DNA of 8,462 bases from an uncultured Streptococcus sp. Lineage in GTDB: Bacteria; Bacillota; Bacilli; Lactobacillales; Streptococcaceae. The translations under genes and the position numbers were made by a program. Below, piece after piece: positions 5,989 to 8,462 of this stretch. The notes below the pieces were generated by a model, which was not told where the DNA came from, did not search any database, and saw only the letters and a list, made by a program, of their open reading frames with translations. The stretch covers positions 1 through 8,462 of the forward strand of contig NZ_CAUFJQ010000086.1 in NCBI RefSeq assembly GCF_959025735.1. The letters run 5' to 3'. Position 1 is the stretch's first letter, and each line of letters begins with the position of its first letter.

Positions 5989-7158
5989 ATGTTAGACTAT
6001 ACAAAAGAAGACTTGCAGGAGCTAGGAGCAGAGATCACAACACGTGAGATCTACCAACAACCAAGGGTTTGGAAGGAAACGGCTCGCTTGTACCAAGAAA
6101 GACAAGCGGAAATAAAAGCTTTCTTAGAAAAAATTGGGCAAGAGCATGCCTATATCAAGGTCATCCTGACAGGGGCTGGGACCTCAGCCTATGTGGGGGA
6201 TACCTTGGTTCCATATTTGCAGGAGGTGCACGATGAACGCCACTGGAATTTCCAATCCATTGCGACAACGGATATCGTAGCACATCCTCAAACCTATTTG
6301 AAAAAAGAGGTTCCGACGGTTTTAGTATCTTTTGCCCGGAGTGGCAATTCGCCAGAAAGTGTCGCAACCGTGCAGTTAGCTCAAGACTTGGTTGATGAGC
6401 TCTATCAGATCACCATTACCTGTGCCGAAGAAGGGAAACTGGCCCAGCAAGCCCACGGAGATGAGCGCAATCTCTTGCTTCTCCAACCAAAAGAAACCAA
6501 CGATGCTGGCTTTGCGATGACCTCTAGCTTTACCTCCATGCTCTTGACAGCTCTCTTGGTCTTTGATCCAAGCGAGGAAGAGATCAAAGAAAAACGAGTA
6601 GAAGAACTGATTCATCTGTCTGAACAAATCTTGGAGCAGGACCGTGCGGTCAAGGAAGTGGTCGATCTAGACTTTGAGCGCGTGATCTATCTGGGAGCAG
6701 GACCTTTCTTTGGCCTAGCCCATGAAGCCCAGCTCAAGATTTTGGAATTAACAGCAGGCAAAATCGCAACCATGTATGAGAGTCCTGTCGGATTCCGTCA
6801 CGGTCCGAAATCCCTCATCAATGACCAGACTCTGGTCCTGGTATTTGGCTCCATTGATTCTTATACCCGTCAGTATGATCTGGACTTGGTTCGCGAAGTT
6901 GCAGGAGATCAAATTGCCCGTCAGGTCGTTCTCTTGGCTGATCAAGCTGCAGGGATCGAGCATGTACGGGAAGTGTTAGTGGAATCTTCTGCAGACTCAC
7001 TAGATATCTACCGTGCCTTCCCATACATTATCTATGGTCAATTGATTTCTCTCTTGACCTCACTCAAGGTGCAAAATCGCCCAGATACGCCTTCACCGAC
7101 TGGTACCGTCAATCGGGTTGTGCAAGGGGTGATCATTCATCCATTTCATAAAGAATAG
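5989..7158 (+). CDS. agaS: SIS-domain amino-sugar-phosphate deaminase/isomerase
   Basis: 389 residues, the size of AgaS proteins, with two sugar-isomerase (SIS) domains. The first carries VILTGAGTSAYVGD (58-71) and SFARSGNSPES (114-124). The second carries VIYLGAGPFFGLAHEAQLK (232-250) and YESPVGFRHGPKSL (263-276), the phosphate-sugar and catalytic region of this group. Enteric AgaS is a galactosamine-6-phosphate deaminase/isomerase giving tagatose-6-phosphate and ammonia; the same role here is inferred. No deacetylase gene lies in the window, so GalNAc use would need a NagA/AgaA from elsewhere. The ribosome site GAAAGGA (5970-5976) is 12 bases from the ATG, longer than ideal, suggesting lower translation than the PTS genes. 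It lies 83 bases beyond gadF, with a hairpin between. Confidence 0.9.
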   Translation: MLDYTKEDLQELGAEITTREIYQQPRVWKETARLYQERQAEIKAFLEKIGQEHAYIKVILTGAGTSAYVGDTLVPYLQEVHDERHWNFQSIATTDIVAHPQTYLKKEVPTVLVSFARSGNSPESVATVQLAQDLVDELYQITITCAEEGKLAQQAHGDERNLLLLQPKETNDAGFAMTSSFTSMLLTALLVFDPSEEEIKEKRVEELIHLSEQILEQDRAVKEVVDLDFERVIYLGAGPFFGLAHEAQLKILELTAGKIATMYESPVGFRHGPKSLINDQTLVLVFGSIDSYTRQYDLDLVREVAGDQIARQVVLLADQAAGIEHVREVLVESSADSLDIYRAFPYIIYGQLISLLTSLKVQNRPDTPSPTGTVNRVVQGVIIHPFHKE

Positions 7159-7182
7159 CCACTAATTTTCTATAAAAAGTGG
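7159..7182 (+). other. Small stem-loop between agaS and galM
   Basis: CCACT (7159-7163) pairs with AGTGG (7178-7182), with TTT/AAA pairing possible inside. It starts right after the agaS stop and is followed by a T-rich but interrupted stretch. At most a weak terminator. Confidence 0.3.
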
Positions 7183-7202
7183 AGTGTTTCTTCTTGTGAA
7201 AC

Positions 7203-7211
7203 TGATACAAT
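7203..7211 (+). promoter_or_regulatory. Extended -10 promoter candidate for galM
   Basis: TG-A-TACAAT (7203-7211) matches an extended -10. No good -35 is present at 16-18 bases, as is common with extended -10 promoters. A start near 7218 would leave a leader of about 20 bases before the GTG at 7240. The ATG at 7210 falls inside this box. galM could thus be made without the operon promoter. Confidence 0.45.
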
Positions 7212-7227
7212 GGAGAAAAACAGTGAG

Positions 7228-7236
7228 AGGAGAAGG
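7228..7236 (+). promoter_or_regulatory. galM ribosome binding site deciding a GTG start
   Basis: AGGAGAAGG lies just before the GTG at 7240, with the AGGAGA core six bases away. The ATG at 7210, ten codons earlier in the same frame, has no purine-rich site. This favours GTG. Confidence 0.75.
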
Positions 7237-7239
7237 TTT

Positions 7240-8280
7240 GTGAAACAGTATCAAGAAAACGTGTTTGGGAAATGGCAGAATCAAGAGGTTCGGGCTTATC
7301 GCCTCGAAAATGACAAGGGCTACCAATTATCTGTCATGACCTATGGGGCGACGATTTTAGAATATGTGACACCGGATAAAGAAGACCAGTTTACGAATAT
7401 TATTCTAGGTTTTGATCGCTTCGAGGACTATGTGGGCAATAGCCCTAAATATGGGGCTAGTATTGGCCCGGTAGCAGGTCGGATTGCAGGGGCAAGCTTT
7501 GAACTCAATGGAGAGACCTACCATTTGGAAGCCAATAATGGTGCTAACTGCAACCACAGTGGACCGACGGGTTGGGACAGTGCCTTGTTTAGCGTGGAGT
7601 CGGTAACGGATCAGGAAATCACTCTGTACACAGAACGTGCAGATGGTACCGGCGGTTTCCCTGGAAATCTCAAGATCTGGGTAACCTATGGTTTGACGGA
7701 AGATGGTGAACTTGAGATTGCCTATCGGGTAGAAACGGATCAAGACACCTTGGTCAACCCGACCAACCACAGCTATTTCAACCTATCTGGGAACTTCACC
7801 CAACCGATCAATGACCATGTCTTTCAGATCAACCATCAAGGGCTTTACCCTATCCATCCAGACGGTGTTCCTCTTCAGACCGTAGATAGAGAAAGTCCGG
7901 TTGTCCAGCATCTCTATCAAGCTATGCTCTTGGAGGATCTTTTTAAGGACTCTGATCCGCAAATCCGCCTGGTAGAAGGATTAGACCATCCATTTGCTCT
8001 TCCAGAAGGGCATGAAAATGCTGGCTTTCTTTACCATCAGCCATCTGGACGTTTCTTGACCTTTAAGTCAGAAGCCCCAGCCTTGGTAGTTTATTCAGCC
8101 AATTTTGTAGACGAGACCGTTCATCTGCAAGGCCAACCAATGGTTCAGCACAATGGCTTAGCTCTAGAATTCCAAACAGTGCCAGACGCCATTCACAGTA
8201 ACCAAGCTGAGAAGGTCATCCTGAGAGCAGGGCAAGTCTTTACCAGTAAGACTTGCTACCATGCCATCGCTAAGAAATAA
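7240..8280 (+). CDS. galM: Aldose 1-epimerase (galactose mutarotase)
   Basis: From the GTG at 7240 the protein has 346 residues, as usual for GalM. It interconverts alpha- and beta-galactose so that galactokinase can use the galactose released by BgaC. Family residues are visible: Arg81 in AGRIAG, His106 in NCNHSG, His177 in NPTNHSYFNL (catalytic acid), Asp249 in GLDHPF and Glu310 in LALEFQT (catalytic base). No signal peptide is seen, so it is cytosolic. Starting at the ATG at 7210 would add ten polar residues, MEKNSERRRF, which lie outside the conserved domain. It is the last gene before the strong terminator. No galK, galT or galE is in the window, so the Leloir enzymes must be encoded elsewhere. 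Confidence 0.93.
   Translation: MKQYQENVFGKWQNQEVRAYRLENDKGYQLSVMTYGATILEYVTPDKEDQFTNIILGFDRFEDYVGNSPKYGASIGPVAGRIAGASFELNGETYHLEANNGANCNHSGPTGWDSALFSVESVTDQEITLYTERADGTGGFPGNLKIWVTYGLTEDGELEIAYRVETDQDTLVNPTNHSYFNLSGNFTQPINDHVFQINHQGLYPIHPDGVPLQTVDRESPVVQHLYQAMLLEDLFKDSDPQIRLVEGLDHPFALPEGHENAGFLYHQPSGRFLTFKSEAPALVVYSANFVDETVHLQGQPMVQHNGLALEFQTVPDAIHSNQAEKVILRAGQVFTSKTCYHAIAKK
8232..8256. repeat. Perfect 9-bp inverted repeat inside the galM 3' end
   Basis: GCAAGTCTT (8232-8240) and AAGACTTGC (8248-8256) are exact reverse complements around the loop TACCAGT. They encode part of GQVFTSKTCY near the C-terminus, 22 bases before the stop codon. No T tract follows. In mRNA it would form a stable stem just upstream of the terminator. 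Confidence 0.6.
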
Positions 8281-8340
8281 AGAGGAAAGGGGAGTGGCCA
8301 AACAAGGATGTGAAATTCTTGCTTGAGACCTCCTCTTTTT
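8279..8340 (+). terminator. Terminator of the bgaC-galM operon
   Basis: AAAGAGGA (8279-8286, starting inside the galM TAA) pairs perfectly with TCCTCTTT (8331-8338), and the T run extends to 8340. Inside, GG pairs with CC (8296-8297 with 8329-8330) and CAAG with CTTG (8303-8306 with 8318-8321), giving a long branched hairpin. It separates the operon from the small RNA gene. Confidence 0.75.
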
Positions 8341-8362
8341 CTCAAAAAAAATTTAGAAAAAC

Positions 8363-8395
8363 TATAAGGAAAGTTTAAGCTTCCTATCGTATACT
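8363..8395 (+). promoter_or_regulatory. CiaR-dependent promoter
   Basis: TATAAG (8363-8368), five bases GAAAG, then TTTAAG (8374-8379) match the CiaR direct repeat TTTAAG-N5-TTTAAG at 11 of 12 positions. Ten bases later comes TATACT (8390-8395), the -10. The 10-base gap between repeat and -10 is the layout I recall for CiaR-activated promoters of the CiaRH two-component system. The start would be near 8402. Confidence 0.82.
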
Positions 8396-8401
8396 AATAC
8401 C

Positions 8402-8462
8402 ATCATCAAAGACCTCCTAACTTTGAATGATAAAACTCCTAAAACTTTTTCATAATAATCTC
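8402..8462 (+). ncRNA. cia-dependent small RNA (csRNA), 5' part, cut by the window edge
   Basis: Six to seven bases after the CiaR-type -10, ATCATCAAAG (8402-8411) pairs with CTTTG-A-ATGAT (8421-8431), with one bulged A, to give the 5' hairpin. Its loop ACCTCCTAA is complementary to a Shine-Dalgarno sequence. The following stretch should be unpaired and holds a second anti-SD, CTCCT (8436-8440), and a CAT (8451-8453) that can pair with a start codon. This is the design of the streptococcal csRNAs, which repress translation of several mRNAs. The 3' terminator hairpin should lie just past the window. Which csRNA number it is cannot be told. Confidence 0.8.

Noticed and set aside
7405..7770. 121-codon minus-strand ORF inside galM
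   Set aside because: It is antisense to the conserved galM core with no expression signals.
8362..8406. Minus-strand mini-ORF of 14 residues (MMVLVYDRKLKLSL) preceded by TTAGGAGGT
   Set aside because: Its apparent ribosome site is exactly the complement of the csRNA anti-Shine-Dalgarno loop and its start is the complement of the csRNA 5' end, so the csRNA explains it. No promoter is evident on that strand.

Overview
The window looks like a chromosomal segment of a Streptococcus from the mitis/sanguinis part of the genus. The basis is gene order (purB, then a divergent GntR regulator, then bgaC, a mannose-family PTS, agaS and galM), which I recognise from Streptococcus pneumoniae and its relatives, together with a CiaR-type promoter followed by a cia-dependent small RNA start, and the low-GC codon use. 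The species cannot be fixed from the sequence alone; the proteins read as close relatives of the pneumococcal ones, not identical to them.

Layout. Positions 1-299 hold the 3' end of purB (adenylosuccinate lyase). Positions 300-632 carry no gene: they contain a compound three-hairpin intergenic repeat (about 333-510) that can end purB transcription, a short promoter-like sequence on the + strand (562-590) and the terminator of the leftward regulator gene (599-627). bgaR (633-1349, minus) is a GntR/HutC-type repressor. Between it and bgaC (1350-1482) lies a compact divergent control region with overlapping -35 boxes, a palindrome over the bgaC -10, a near-consensus cre (CcpA) site at the bgaC transcription start, and two inverted copies of a GGGTTAnATA motif.

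The rightward operon is bgaC (GH35 beta-1,3-galactosidase), the four PTS genes IIB-IIC-IID-IIA (gadV, gadW, gadE, gadF in pneumococcal naming), agaS (SIS-domain amino-sugar-phosphate deaminase/isomerase) and galM (aldose 1-epimerase). Genes are overlapping or closely spaced. galM has a GTG start and perhaps an extra extended -10 promoter. A strong hairpin terminator follows galM.

How they work together (inference). BgaC releases galactose from Gal-beta-1,3-linked hexosamine units such as those on mucin and glycoprotein glycans. The PTS brings in and phosphorylates an amino sugar or a disaccharide. AgaS turns a galactosamine-6-phosphate-like product into a ketose phosphate plus ammonia. GalM equilibrates free beta-galactose to the alpha form for the Leloir pathway elsewhere. 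BgaR and CcpA probably control expression.

The right edge (8363-8462) holds a match to a CiaR-controlled promoter (TATAAG-N5-TTTAAG, 10 bases, TATACT) and the 5' two-thirds or so of a csRNA-type small RNA with an anti-Shine-Dalgarno loop; it runs off the window. I see no mobile-element gene, CRISPR array, tRNA or rRNA. Nothing here amounts to a clearly undescribed system; the most interesting points are the regulatory elements.
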